DNA of 64,000 nt, from the NCBI GenBank assembly GCA_046350455.1, contig JAXMAM010000010.1, positions 1-64,000 on the forward strand. The letters are read 5' to 3'. The notes under the pieces were generated by a model. The model was given only the letters and a program-made list of their open reading frames with translations. It ran no database searches and was not told the origin of the DNA. Below are positions 52,481 to 61,874 of the stretch, one piece after another (the stretch's first letter is position 1; each line of letters starts with the position of its first letter). This DNA comes from CAZXGD01 sp046350455 (GTDB lineage: Bacteria > Planctomycetota > Phycisphaerae > Phycisphaerales > SM1A02). Both the position numbers and the translations under genes were made by a program.

Positions 52481-53964
52481 CGACGGTCCCGCTCAACCAA
52501 GATGGCAACCACGATCCGCGCCTCCGCGGCTTTGTGGACATTGACAACACGCAGGACACGCCAGGCGTCCGTGCGCCGCTGGTGCTGCAGACCGGAAAGT
52601 TCGGCGATGTCACCCAGTGGGTGGCCAAGCCAGCCGAGGATCCGCGGCCTCCGTTCGCGTGGACCTTCATGTTCGTGGTCAGCATGGCGCTGGTGGCCTT
52701 CCTGGGCTTCTGCGTCACGTATCTGATCTTCACCGGCGTGGGCGTGTGGGGCCTGAACAACCCAGTGATGTGGGCCTTTGACATCACCAACTTCGTGTTC
52801 TGGGTGGGCATTGGTCACGCAGGCACGCTCATCAGCGCCATCCTCTTCCTGTTCCGGCAGAAGTGGCGCACGGGCATCAACCGCTTTGCAGAAGCCATGA
52901 CCATCTTCGCGGTCATCTGCGCAGGCCTGTTCCCAGGCATCCACGTGGGCCGCGTATGGCTGGCCTACTGGCTCTTCCCCATTCCCAACCAGATGGAGAT
53001 GTGGCCCCAGTTCCGCAGCCCGCTGCTGTGGGACGTCTTTGCCGTGGGCACGTACTTCACCACCTCGCTGCTGTTCTGGTACCTGGGCCTGGTCCCAGAC
53101 CTGGCCACCATGCGCGACCGCGCCAAGGGCAAGATCCAGCAGTTTGCATATGGCCTGTTCGCCATCGGCTGGCGCGGCAGCAACCGCCACTGGCACCGCT
53201 ATGAGCGCGCCTACCTGCTGCTGGCAGCGCTGGCCACGCCTCTGGTGCTCAGCGTGCACAGCGTGGTGTCCTTTGACTTTGCCACCAGCCAGCTGCCTGG
53301 CTGGCACACCACCATCTTCCCGCCGTATTTCGTGGCGGGCGCCATCTTCAGCGGCTTTGCCATGGTGGTCACCCTGGCTGTCCCGGCCCGCGAGCTGTTT
53401 GGTCTGAAGGACCTGATCACGCTCCGCCACCTGGACAACATGAACAAGATCATCCTGGTGACGGGCTGCATGGTGGGCTACGCCTACTCCATGGAGTTCT
53501 TCATCGCGTGGTACTCGGGTGCGCTGTACGAGAAGTTCGCGTTCATCAACCGCGCGTTCGGCCAGTACGCCTGGGCCTACTGGATCATGGTCAGCTGCAA
53601 CGTCATCACGCCGCAGCTCTTCTGGTCCAAGAAGATCCGCACCAGCATCCCCATCATGTTCGTCCTCAGCCTGGTGGTGAACGTGGGCATGTGGTTCGAG
53701 CGCTTCGTCATCATCGTCACCAGCCTGGCCAACGACTTCCTTCCCAGCAGCTGGGACAAGTTCGTCCCAACCTGGGTGGACATCGGCACCATGCTGGGTG
53801 CATTCGGCCTGTTCGGCACGCTGTTCCTGCTCTTCTGCCGCTACCTGCCCATGGTGGCCATCGCTGAAGTGAAGGGCGTGATGCCGCAGGCAGACCCGCA
53901 CTGGTCTGGCTACAGCCACGGCCAGAGCCACACCAGCGCGCAGCACACTGGAGGTCACGCGTGA
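52477..53964 (+). CDS. actC: Alternative Complex III subunit ActC (NrfD-like membrane protein)
   Basis: ActC is an NrfD/PsrC-type integral membrane protein (495 residues, about ten helices) that carries a quinol-binding site of Alternative Complex III. After a short cytoplasmic start (VDIDNTQDTPGVRAPLV) come the helices, with the conserved VFWVGIGHAGTLISAILFLFRQKWRTGINRFAEAMT, YRYERAYLL-like and TTIFPPYFVAGAIFSG segments. The ATG at 52477 overlaps the actB stop by four bases. The stop overlaps actD as GTGA. Confidence 0.96.
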   Translation: MTTVPLNQDGNHDPRLRGFVDIDNTQDTPGVRAPLVLQTGKFGDVTQWVAKPAEDPRPPFAWTFMFVVSMALVAFLGFCVTYLIFTGVGVWGLNNPVMWAFDITNFVFWVGIGHAGTLISAILFLFRQKWRTGINRFAEAMTIFAVICAGLFPGIHVGRVWLAYWLFPIPNQMEMWPQFRSPLLWDVFAVGTYFTTSLLFWYLGLVPDLATMRDRAKGKIQQFAYGLFAIGWRGSNRHWHRYERAYLLLAALATPLVLSVHSVVSFDFATSQLPGWHTTIFPPYFVAGAIFSGFAMVVTLAVPARELFGLKDLITLRHLDNMNKIILVTGCMVGYAYSMEFFIAWYSGALYEKFAFINRAFGQYAWAYWIMVSCNVITPQLFWSKKIRTSIPIMFVLSLVVNVGMWFERFVIIVTSLANDFLPSSWDKFVPTWVDIGTMLGAFGLFGTLFLLFCRYLPMVAIAEVKGVMPQADPHWSGYSHGQSHTSAQHTGGHA

Positions 53965-54578
53965 GCACTGCAACCCACGAAGCCCCCAAGCCAGCCACCG
54001 GCGCGCAGCCGCGGCAGGGCCACCTGTACGGCCTGCTGGCGGAGTTCGACAACCCTGCCCAGCTGGTGCACGCCGCCGAGAAGGTGCGCGATGCCGGCTA
54101 CCGCTACTGGGACTGCCACACGCCGTTCCCGGTGCACGGCCTGGACCAGGCCATGGGCGTGCGCCGCACCATCCTGCCAGTGCTGGTCTTCATGGCCGGC
54201 GCCACCGGCACGCTGACGGGCCTGGGCCTGCAGTGCTTCACCAACGGCACCAGCCTCACGCTGTGGGCGCTGGTGTGGGTGACGGGCTACCCCTTCCTCA
54301 TCAGCGGCAAGCCGCTGCTCAGCATTCCAGCGTTCATTCCCATTGTGTTCGAGCTCACCGTGCTGTTCTCGGTGCTCAGCACCGTGGGCCTGGTGTTCCT
54401 GCTGAACGGCCTGCCGCGCCTGCACCACCCGCTGTTCCGCAGCGACCGGTTCCTGCGCGCCACGGACGACAAGTTCTTCATCTCCATCGAGGCGCGCGAT
54501 CCGCGCTTCTACCGCACCAAGACCGAGCAGCTCCTCAAGTCGCTCGGCGCCGCATCTGTGGAAGCGGTGGAGGACTGA
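53961..54578 (+). CDS. actD: Alternative Complex III subunit ActD
   Basis: ActD is a small membrane subunit (205 residues) with two helices (TILPVLVFMAGATGTLTGLGLQ and ALVWVTGYPFLISGK region plus the following VFELTVLFSVLSTVGLVFLL) after an N-terminal soluble part (GLLAEFDNPAQLVHAAEKVRDAGYRYWDCHTPFPVHGLDQAMG). It belongs to DUF3341. The GTG at 53961 overlaps the actC stop (GTGA). The role is structural. The next gene, actE, starts one base after the stop. Confidence 0.95.
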   Translation: MSTATHEAPKPATGAQPRQGHLYGLLAEFDNPAQLVHAAEKVRDAGYRYWDCHTPFPVHGLDQAMGVRRTILPVLVFMAGATGTLTGLGLQCFTNGTSLTLWALVWVTGYPFLISGKPLLSIPAFIPIVFELTVLFSVLSTVGLVFLLNGLPRLHHPLFRSDRFLRATDDKFFISIEARDPRFYRTKTEQLLKSLGAASVEAVED

Positions 54579-54579
54579 C

Positions 54580-55290
54580 ATGCTGAATTTCAAGCTCCCC
54601 CGATTTCTGGTGTACACGCTGCTGGTGCTGACAGTGGCTGCTGTGCTGCCGCCGCTGATCTTTGCGCGCGTGCGGGCCACGCCAAGCCCCAACCGCCCCG
54701 TGCATCTGATCTGGGACATGGACTTCCAGAACAAGTTCAAGACCCAGGTGCCCAACCCGCTGTTCGCCGACCATCGCGCCATGCGTCCGCTGGTGGCTGG
54801 CGCTGTGGCGCAGGGCGAGTCCTACACCGACACCCACCTGTACGAAGGCGTGGTGGACGGCCAGTGGGCCACCGCGCTGCCGCAGAGCATGAAGATGGAT
54901 GCAGCGCTGCTGAAGCGCGGCCAGGAGCGGTTCAACATCTACTGCTCTGCGTGCCACGGCTACGCCGGCTACGGCAACGGCGCGGTGAACACGCGCGCCA
55001 TGGAGCTGGTGTCCAACGCAGCCGGCCCTGTGAACGGCACCACCTGGGTGGCTGCCAAGAACCTGCATGACGACACCGTGCTGGTCCAGCCCATGGGCCA
55101 GATCTTCAACACCATCACCCACGGCATCCGCAACATGGCTGGCTACGGCTCGCAGATCCCCACGCCGGATCGCTGGGCCATCGCTGCCTATGTCAAGGCG
55201 CTGCAGCTGAGCCAGAACGCAACCATGTCCACCGCCGCCACAGACCCAGCGCCCGCTGCTGGCGAACTGGCCGCTGCCCACAACAACTAG
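54580..55290 (+). CDS. actE: Alternative Complex III subunit ActE, monoheme cytochrome c
   Basis: ActE is a mono-haem cytochrome c (236 residues). One N-terminal helix (FLVYTLLVLTVAAVLPPLIFA) and one CSACH haem site at residues 122-126 are visible; the methionine ligand probably lies in MAGYGSQIP near residue 187. Conserved YCSACHGYAGYGNGAV and GIRNMAGY fit the family. Its stop lies 23 bases before actF. It is likely the electron exit to the oxidase. Confidence 0.95.
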   Translation: MLNFKLPRFLVYTLLVLTVAAVLPPLIFARVRATPSPNRPVHLIWDMDFQNKFKTQVPNPLFADHRAMRPLVAGAVAQGESYTDTHLYEGVVDGQWATALPQSMKMDAALLKRGQERFNIYCSACHGYAGYGNGAVNTRAMELVSNAAGPVNGTTWVAAKNLHDDTVLVQPMGQIFNTITHGIRNMAGYGSQIPTPDRWAIAAYVKALQLSQNATMSTAATDPAPAAGELAAAHNN

Positions 55291-55313
55291 TCATCACGGC
55301 CGACCTCACTGCC

Positions 55314-56618
55314 ATGGCAACCCACTCATCATCCACTGCCGACGTCCTCTCCGACAGCAACATCGTCGGCACCCGCATTCCTGTCCGCGAGCACATCGCG
55401 CTGGTCGTGGGCGTGGTGTTCCTGGCCATCTCCATGTGGCTGGGCTACCAGTCGCAGGATCCTGGGCACTTCGCCAAGGTCTATCTGCAGAACTTCATGT
55501 TTGTGCTGGCAGTGGCCCTGGGCTCGTTCTTCTTTGTCTTCGTGCAGTACGCCACCCGCGCTGGCTGGAGCGTGGCTGTGCGCCGTCCAGCAGAGTGCGT
55601 CATGCAGAACCTGCGCTGGATGTGGATCCTCTTCCTGCCAGTGGCCTACCTGGGCTTCACGGGCAAGCTGTCTGTCCTCTTCCCGTGGGCGGATCTGGCT
55701 GCGCTGAATCAGGAATCTCCTGCTGAAGCGAAGCTGGTGACAGCCAAGTCTGACTTCCTGAACGAGCAGTGGTTCTTCATCCGCGCTGGCATCTACTTCC
55801 TGGTCTGGTTCCTCCTGGCCTCGTTCTTCTGGCGCTCCTCGGTGCGCCAGGACGCCACCGGCGACGTGCGCCTGACAGAGCGCGCGCAGACCATGGCCTA
55901 CCCAGCGGCCATCCTCTTTGGCATCACCATCACGTTTGCCGCCATTGACTGGATGATGAGCCTGAACCCAGCGTGGTTCAGCACCATGTTCGGCGTGTAC
56001 TTCTTCACGGTGTGCTGCACCGCTGGCATCAGCTTTGTCACACTGGTGTGCCTGGCGCTGCAGCGCGCTGGCTACCTGCAGGGCATCATCACTGCAGAGC
56101 ACTACCAGGACCTGGGCAAGATGCTCTTCGCCTTTGGCGTGGTGTTCTGGGCGTACATCGCCTTCAGCCAGTACATGCTCATCTGGTACGGCAACATTCC
56201 AGAAGAGACCACCTGGTACCTGGCCCGCCAGCTGGGCGGCTGGACCTGGGTGAGCGTGGCCCTCCTGGTGGGCCACTTCATGCTGCCCTTCCTCTTCCTG
56301 ATCTCGCGCTGGACCAAGCGCTGGCGCGGCACGCTGGCGCTGGGCGCAGCGTGGATGCTGGCCTTTGCTTGGGTGGACGTGTACTACCTGGTCATGCCGG
56401 AGATCCCGCATGGCCTTGACCAGTACGCCACCTACAACCAGCTGGCAGAGAAGTTCGCCGACACCTCCACGCACCTGGCCGACCCGCTCAACTGGACCAT
56501 GCTCATCGGCATGTTCGCGTTGCTGATGGCCGGCACGGCTGCGGCTGCGCGCCGCCACCCGCTGGTGGCCAAGCGCGACCCGCGCCTGGCTGACAGCCTG
56601 CACTTCCAGAACATGTGA
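55314..56618 (+). CDS. actF: Alternative Complex III subunit ActF
   Basis: ActF is a ten-helix membrane subunit (434 residues) that is homologous to ActC and may help in proton translocation. Recognisable features are FVQYATRAGWSVAVRRPAE, YPAAILFGITITFAAIDWMMSLNPAWFSTMFGVY and FSQYMLIWYGNIPEETTWY. LVGHFMLPFLFLISRWTKR and the ending MLIGMFALLMAGTAAAARRH are also typical. The ATG at 55314 is 23 bases after actE. A GTG overlaps its stop at 56615, the possible start of the small gene that follows. Confidence 0.95.
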   Translation: MATHSSSTADVLSDSNIVGTRIPVREHIALVVGVVFLAISMWLGYQSQDPGHFAKVYLQNFMFVLAVALGSFFFVFVQYATRAGWSVAVRRPAECVMQNLRWMWILFLPVAYLGFTGKLSVLFPWADLAALNQESPAEAKLVTAKSDFLNEQWFFIRAGIYFLVWFLLASFFWRSSVRQDATGDVRLTERAQTMAYPAAILFGITITFAAIDWMMSLNPAWFSTMFGVYFFTVCCTAGISFVTLVCLALQRAGYLQGIITAEHYQDLGKMLFAFGVVFWAYIAFSQYMLIWYGNIPEETTWYLARQLGGWTWVSVALLVGHFMLPFLFLISRWTKRWRGTLALGAAWMLAFAWVDVYYLVMPEIPHGLDQYATYNQLAEKFADTSTHLADPLNWTMLIGMFALLMAGTAAAARRHPLVAKRDPRLADSLHFQNM

Positions 56619-56629
56619 GCCCACCAACC

Positions 56630-57016
56630 ATGAGCACCACAGAACAGAGCGAGTTCGTGACAGCCACCGGCGTCCGCTGGGACGACCCGGAAGAAGGCAA
56701 GACCTGGTTGGTCTCGCTGATCGGCATCGTCGTCCTCTGCGCCCTTGTGATCTTCCTGAGCGTGGTGTTCTTCCGCGCCGAGACCACCGAGGTGGAGCAG
56801 AAGGTGGTGGACAAGAGCTGGGAGTCCCTGCAGGCTGCCAAGCGCGCGCAGCTGGACCTCTTGACGCAGAGCAACGCCTACACCGTGGAAGTGGGCGGCA
56901 AGCAGATCAACCGCCAGCGCATTCCCATCACCCAGGCCATGGAGAAGCTGGCCGCTGATCCACGCATGGCGGCACCTGCTGCCAGCGCGTCCGCTGCGCC
57001 AGCCGCCAAGCCTTGA
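56630..57016 (+). CDS. Small single-helix membrane protein of the act-cox operon
   Basis: I do not recognise the family of this 128-residue protein. It has one helix (TWLVSLIGIVVLCALVIFLSVVFF) at about residues 25-48, a soluble region with FRAETTEVEQKVVDKSWESLQAAKRAQLD, and an alanine-rich tail (AAPAASASAAPAAKP). The N-terminus is short. It sits between actF and sco and is probably co-translated, with a GTG at 56615 that would overlap the actF stop as GTGA; the ATG at 56630 is the usual choice. It may be an accessory or assembly subunit. Confidence 0.75.
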   Translation: MSTTEQSEFVTATGVRWDDPEEGKTWLVSLIGIVVLCALVIFLSVVFFRAETTEVEQKVVDKSWESLQAAKRAQLDLLTQSNAYTVEVGGKQINRQRIPITQAMEKLAADPRMAAPAASASAAPAAKP

Positions 57017-57033
57017 ACTTCTGTGAGACCCGC

Positions 57034-57939
57034 ATGACCCTTCGCCTACCCAACCGCGCCTTGCAGCACGCCACAGCGGCCATCGCTGCTGTGGTGGTGT
57101 CGTGCCTGTGCGCGCCAGCTGGGGCGCAGGGGGCCTATGGCGGCGCGTACCGCCCGCCAGTGGCCACCACCGATCCAATCCCAGAGCTGCAGGACGTGAC
57201 CATCCTGGACAAGCCCAACTCGCAGCTGCCGCTGGACGCCACGCTGGTGACGGACGACGGCCGCACTGTGACGCTGCGCGACGTGCTGCCCAAGGATCGT
57301 CCCGCCATCCTGCAGCTGGGCTACATGCGCTGCCCGCAGCTCTGCAGCCTGGTCATGAACGCGCTGGTCCGCGGCATGCAGGGCGTGGACTGGACCGTGG
57401 GCAAGGAATTCGACGTCATCTCCATCTCCATCAACCCAGATGAGAAGCCAGAGCTGGCTGCAGGCAAGAAGGCTGGCTACGTGGCTGAGTACGGCCGCAC
57501 CAGCGGCGGCGCAGGGGCTGCGGGCTGGCACTTCATGACGGGCGACGACGCAAACATCCACCGCGTGGCCGACGCGGTGGGCTTCCAGTACAAGCGCCGC
57601 CCCGATGGCGAATACAGCCACGCTGCCGCAGTCTTCCTGATCACGCCCGATGGCCGCCTGAGCCGCACGCTGTACGGCGTGCGGTACGAGCCAGAGACGC
57701 TGCGCATGGGCCTGCTGGAGGCCTCAGAAGGGCGCATTGGCACGGCCATGGACCGCTTCATTCTCTGGTGCCACGTGTACGACCCCAACTCGGGCGGGTA
57801 CGTGCTCATGGCCATGCACATCATGCAGCTGGGCGGACTGCTGACCATCGCCCTGATGGGCGGCACGCTTGGCTACCTGTGGTGGCGCGAAGCCAGCCGC
57901 CGCAAGCTCGCCGCTCCGCTCTCAGCCACGCACGCCTGA
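57034..57939 (+). CDS. SCO1/SenC-family copper chaperone
   Basis: A thioredoxin-fold copper chaperone (301 residues) for CuA assembly in cytochrome oxidase subunit II. The copper site is GYMRCPQLCSLV (CxxxC) with a distal histidine in EYSHAAAVFLI. The leader HATAAIAAVVVSCLCAPAGA acts as a signal peptide. Unusually, a C-terminal helix (YVLMAMHIMQLGGLLTIALMGGTLGYL) is present, so the domain is tethered by its tail. The ATG at 57034 is chosen; a TTG at 57013 overlaps the previous stop. The following gene is coxB, the expected client. Confidence 0.94.
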   Translation: MTLRLPNRALQHATAAIAAVVVSCLCAPAGAQGAYGGAYRPPVATTDPIPELQDVTILDKPNSQLPLDATLVTDDGRTVTLRDVLPKDRPAILQLGYMRCPQLCSLVMNALVRGMQGVDWTVGKEFDVISISINPDEKPELAAGKKAGYVAEYGRTSGGAGAAGWHFMTGDDANIHRVADAVGFQYKRRPDGEYSHAAAVFLITPDGRLSRTLYGVRYEPETLRMGLLEASEGRIGTAMDRFILWCHVYDPNSGGYVLMAMHIMQLGGLLTIALMGGTLGYLWWREASRRKLAAPLSATHA

Positions 57940-57963
57940 CGAACATCCCATAGGTCCATCCTC

Positions 57964-59175
57964 ATGGCAATCGAATCCACCATCCTCTCCTCCGTCAGCG
58001 CAGTGGCCACGCACAGCCTGGTGCTGGCGCAGCAGACTGCTGCTGACCTGAAGCCTGGCACCATCTGGCAGCCGCCTGCGGCGTCCACCACCGCCTTCCG
58101 CGTGGACGACGTGTGGAACTTCATCAACTGGATCTGCTACTTCTTCTTTGCGCTGGTGGTGCTGCTGATGATCGTGTTCGTGGTGAAGTACCGCCACCGC
58201 CGCGGCACGCCGTACCGCACGGACTACCCACACCACAACACGCCGCTGGAGCTGGCGTGGTCCATCATCCCCACGCTGCTGGTGATCGGCCTCTTCTGGT
58301 GGGGCTTCCACAACTACCTGGACGTCCGCACGCCACCCAAGAACTCCTACGACATCCAGGTCACCGCGCAGAAGTGGTCCTGGGACTTCACCTATCCAAA
58401 CGGCGCCTCCAGCCCAGACCAGCAGCTGTACATCCCAGCTGGCCGCCCAGTGCGCGTCATCCTGCGCAGCAACGACGTGCTGCACGCCTTCTACGTGCCA
58501 GACTTCCGCGTGAAGCAGGACGTGGTGCCAGGCCGCTACACCTACCTGTGGTTCCAGTCGGACTTTGTGACTGGGCGCCCCAAGGAGGGTGAGGACATCA
58601 TGAAGGGTCCGGGCTTCAACCTGTTCTGCGCGGAGTACTGCGGCACTGGCCACAGCAACATGAACCGCAAGGTCTATGTGCTGAACCAGGAGGACTTCGA
58701 CGCGTGGTTGAACAATGCCGCAAAGTGGCTGGACCCGATCCCTGACCAGGATCTGGCCCGACTGGCCGGCCCTCGCCTCTACTCCCGCTGCGCCCAGTGC
58801 CACACGCTGGATGGTTCGCCCCTCATCGGTCCTTCCTGGAAGGGCCTGTATGAGCGCGTGTCCACCTACCCCAACGTTGGCCCAGGCAAGAAGTACGAGA
58901 CTGCAGAGGACTACATCCGCGCCTCCATCCTGGTGCCGGGCGAGTATGTGGTGCCTGGCTACTCCAACGCCATGCCCACCTTCAAGGGTCAGCTTGATGA
59001 CCGCGGCATTGACGCGATCATCGGCATGATGCGCAACCTGGACAAGTTCGATCCCAAGACTGGCAAGCCGCTGCCCAACGCAGCCTGGCCGTCTGCTGGC
59101 GGCGCTGCCCCAGCTGCCGCGCCAGCCGCCGCCCCAGCCGCCTCCACCGCCGCCCCCACTGGAAGCAAGCCATGA
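57964..59175 (+). CDS. coxB: Cytochrome c oxidase subunit II with fused cytochrome c domain
   Basis: Subunit II of a caa3-type oxidase (403 residues). Two helices (FINWICYFFFALVVLLMIVFVV and SIIPTLLVIGLFWWGFH) precede the cupredoxin domain. The CuA site is CAEYCGTGHSNM near residues 222-233 with the upstream HAFYVPDFRVKQDVVPGRY. A fused C-terminal cytochrome c domain has CAQCHTLDG near residues 276-284 and an NAMPTFKGQL methionine region. The alanine/proline tail overlaps coxA as ATGA. The cytochrome domain would accept electrons from ActE or ActA. Confidence 0.97.
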   Translation: MAIESTILSSVSAVATHSLVLAQQTAADLKPGTIWQPPAASTTAFRVDDVWNFINWICYFFFALVVLLMIVFVVKYRHRRGTPYRTDYPHHNTPLELAWSIIPTLLVIGLFWWGFHNYLDVRTPPKNSYDIQVTAQKWSWDFTYPNGASSPDQQLYIPAGRPVRVILRSNDVLHAFYVPDFRVKQDVVPGRYTYLWFQSDFVTGRPKEGEDIMKGPGFNLFCAEYCGTGHSNMNRKVYVLNQEDFDAWLNNAAKWLDPIPDQDLARLAGPRLYSRCAQCHTLDGSPLIGPSWKGLYERVSTYPNVGPGKKYETAEDYIRASILVPGEYVVPGYSNAMPTFKGQLDDRGIDAIIGMMRNLDKFDPKTGKPLPNAAWPSAGGAAPAAAPAAAPAASTAAPTGSKP

Positions 59176-60905
59176 CGACCATTCCTCTCCCATCCGCTGG
59201 CCCCGACCGAGCTGTCCTGGAGAACCGGCCAGCTTCGGAGAACTACCTGACGCACACCAAGGGCGTGCTCAGCTGGATCTTCACCCTTGACCACAAGCGC
59301 ATCGGCCTGATGTACATGTGGTCTGTGCTGGGCAGCTTCCTGCTGGGCGGCATCTTTGCGCTCCTGGTGCGCACGGAGCTGCTCACGCCTGGCCCCACCA
59401 TCACCGACAGCGCCGACACCTACAACCAGTGGTTCACGCTGCACGGCGCCATCATGGTGTTCCTGGTCATCATCCCCAGCATCCCTGCAGCGCTGGGCAA
59501 CTTTGTGCTGCCCATCATGCTGGGCGCCAAGGACGTGGCCTTCCCACGGCTCAACCTGTTCAGCTACTACCTGTGGGTCATCGGCGCCATCTGCTGCGTG
59601 GTCAGCCTGTCCCTGGGCGGCTTTGACACGGGCTGGACCTTCTACACCCCGTACTCCACCACCACGCCCGCTGGCGGCGTGATCCCCGTGCTGACGGGCG
59701 CCTTCATCCTGGGCTTCAGCAGCATCTTCACGGGGCTGAACTTTGTGGTCACCGTGCACAAGCTGCGCCCGCCCGGCATGACGTGGTTCCGCATGCCGCT
59801 GTTCCTGTGGGCGCTGTACTCCACGGCCATCATCCAGGTGCTGGCCACCCCGGTGCTGGGCATCACGCTGCTCCTTCTCATCGTGGAGCGCACGGTCAAC
59901 ATCGGCATCTTCAATCCCAGCATGGGTGGCGACCCCGTGCTGTACCAGCACTTCTTCTGGTTCTACAGCCACCCCGCGGTGTACATCATGATCCTGCCCG
60001 CCATGGGCATCATCAGCGAGATCATCGCGATCAACGCGCACCGCCACATCTTTGGCTACCGCTTCATCGCGTTCAGCTCCATCGCCATCGCCATGTTCAG
60101 CTTCCTGGTGTGGGGCCACCACATGTTCACCAGCGGCCAGTCCGCCCTGATGAACACGCTGTTCAGCGCCATCAGCTTCAGCGTGGCCATCCCAAGCGCC
60201 GTGAAGGTGTTCAACTGGGTGGCGACGCTGTACAAGGGCTCAGTCAGCCTGACCACGCCCATGTGGTACGCGCTGGCGTTCCTGTTCCTGTTCACCATCG
60301 GCGGCCTGACCGGCCTGCACCTGGCCACGCTGAACGTGGACGTGCACCTGCACGACACCTACTTTGTGGTGGCGCACTTCCACTACGTGATGATGGGCAG
60401 CGCACTCATCGCCATGGTGGGTGGCCTGCACCACTGGTGGCCCAAGATGTTCGGCCGCATGTACGACGAGCGCCTGGGCACGCTGGCCTGCTGGATCATC
60501 TTCATCGGCTTCAACGTGACCTTCTTCACCCAGTTCCTGCTGGGCGCGCACGGCATGCCACGCCGGTACTACGACTACCAGCCCATGTACCAGAGCTACC
60601 ACGTGGTCAGCACCATCGGCAGCTACATCATGGCGTTCGGCTTTGTGCTGACGGCCATCTGCCTCATCGGCAGCTTCTTCAACGGCAAGCGCGCTCCAGC
60701 CAATCCATGGGGCGGCCGCAGCCTGGAGTGGCAGTGCGCCAGCCCGCCACCCTTCGACAACTTCGCCAAGACGCCCCGCGTGGGCGACTGCTACGACCTG
60801 AGCATCGTCCGCTGGGACGAGAAGCTTGGCGGCTACTGGGTTGACCGCGACGCCGACCCAGATCTCAACTCCAACGCGCCTCGCCAGGCAGGCGGAGCTC
60901 ACTGA
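59172..60905 (+). CDS. coxA: Cytochrome c oxidase subunit I (A2-type heme-copper oxidase)
   Basis: The catalytic subunit (577 residues) reduces O2 to water and pumps protons. Haem and copper ligands are visible: H91 in TLHGAIM, H267 with Y271 in YSHPAVY, H316-H317 in GHHMF, and the HDTYFVVAHFHY pair. The glutamate of A1-type enzymes (GHPEVY) is replaced by YSHPAVY, so this is an A2-type oxidase. The ATG at 59172 overlaps the coxB stop and the stop overlaps coxC by one base. TFYTPYS and IMGSALI-like (VMMGSALIAM) segments are typical. Confidence 0.97.
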   Translation: MTTIPLPSAGPDRAVLENRPASENYLTHTKGVLSWIFTLDHKRIGLMYMWSVLGSFLLGGIFALLVRTELLTPGPTITDSADTYNQWFTLHGAIMVFLVIIPSIPAALGNFVLPIMLGAKDVAFPRLNLFSYYLWVIGAICCVVSLSLGGFDTGWTFYTPYSTTTPAGGVIPVLTGAFILGFSSIFTGLNFVVTVHKLRPPGMTWFRMPLFLWALYSTAIIQVLATPVLGITLLLLIVERTVNIGIFNPSMGGDPVLYQHFFWFYSHPAVYIMILPAMGIISEIIAINAHRHIFGYRFIAFSSIAIAMFSFLVWGHHMFTSGQSALMNTLFSAISFSVAIPSAVKVFNWVATLYKGSVSLTTPMWYALAFLFLFTIGGLTGLHLATLNVDVHLHDTYFVVAHFHYVMMGSALIAMVGGLHHWWPKMFGRMYDERLGTLACWIIFIGFNVTFFTQFLLGAHGMPRRYYDYQPMYQSYHVVSTIGSYIMAFGFVLTAICLIGSFFNGKRAPANPWGGRSLEWQCASPPPFDNFAKTPRVGDCYDLSIVRWDEKLGGYWVDRDADPDLNSNAPRQAGGAH

Positions 60906-61867
60906 TGAGCCACATCACCGCTGATCAGCCCGTCCACAACGCAGGCGCCCATGGCGATGACCACGGGCACGGCCACAACCCGCACCTGGCGCACCACTTC
61001 GACTCGCTGCAGCAGCAGTTCGACAGCGCCAAGCTGGGCATCTGGCTCTTCCTGGCCACGGAAATCCTGTTCTTTGGCGGCCTGTTCGTGGCCTACGCCA
61101 TCCTGCGCATGCGCTTCCCAGAGGTGTTCAGCTACGCCAGCCACTACCTGGACACCATCATGGGCGGCATCAACACATGCGTGCTCATCCTGTCCAGCCT
61201 GACCATGGCGCTGGCGGTGCGCTTTGCGCAGCTCAACAAGCGCGCTGGCCTGGTCTTCTGCCTCATCCTCACCCTGATGGGCGCGGTGGGCTTCCTGGTC
61301 ATCAAGTACTTCGAGTACAGCCACAAGATCCACGAGCACCTGGTGTGGGGCAAGACGTTCTACGTCCCACCAGAAGGGCACCTGGGCGCAGAGGAAGCCA
61401 AGGCGCTCGCCACGGCTCCAACAACCGGCACGCTCACGCTCACGGTGGCCAACCCCGCACCCTTCGCCATTCCAGAGCTGGCCACCAAGCCGGCCGCAGA
61501 GGCCAGCGCGGTCAAGCCCGCCTCCACGGGCCCCAGCGGCGTGGCCTCCAAGGTGGAGGGCCCACTGCAGAAGGCAGAGGCTGAAGGTCCATCGCATGCC
61601 GAGGCAGCGCATCCAGGCATCCACCTGGAGGACAAGCGCATGCCTCCCAACACACACCTGTTCTTCGGCATCTACTACGCCATGACAGGCCTTCACGGCA
61701 TCCACGTGGTGGCGGGCATGGTGCTCATCGTGTGGCTGATCCGGCGTGCCATCCGCGGCGACTTCAGCAGCCAGTACTACACCCCAGTGGACACTGGCGG
61801 CCTGTACTGGCACATCGTGGACTTGATCTGGATCTTCCTCTTCCCGCTCTTCTATCTGATCCACTGA
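60905..61867 (+). CDS. coxC: Cytochrome c oxidase subunit III with internal insertion
   Basis: Subunit III (320 residues). KLGIWLFLATEILFFGGLF, NTCVLILSSLTMALAVRFAQ, YYAMTGLHGIHVVAGMVLIVWLIRR and TGGLYWHIVDLIWIFLFPLFYL are the expected helices. An 80-90 residue insertion lies between FEYSHKIHEHLVWGK and MPPNTHLFFGIYYAMT; it is rich in Ala, Pro, Lys and Glu (ELATKPAAEASAVKP). The N-terminus is His-rich (HGHGHNPHLAHHF). The ATG at 60905 overlaps the coxA stop by one base. A shorter subunit-III-like gene occurs at the end of the operon. Confidence 0.95.
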   Translation: MSHITADQPVHNAGAHGDDHGHGHNPHLAHHFDSLQQQFDSAKLGIWLFLATEILFFGGLFVAYAILRMRFPEVFSYASHYLDTIMGGINTCVLILSSLTMALAVRFAQLNKRAGLVFCLILTLMGAVGFLVIKYFEYSHKIHEHLVWGKTFYVPPEGHLGAEEAKALATAPTTGTLTLTVANPAPFAIPELATKPAAEASAVKPASTGPSGVASKVEGPLQKAEAEGPSHAEAAHPGIHLEDKRMPPNTHLFFGIYYAMTGLHGIHVVAGMVLIVWLIRRAIRGDFSSQYYTPVDTGGLYWHIVDLIWIFLFPLFYLIH

Positions 61868-61874
61868 GGCACCC

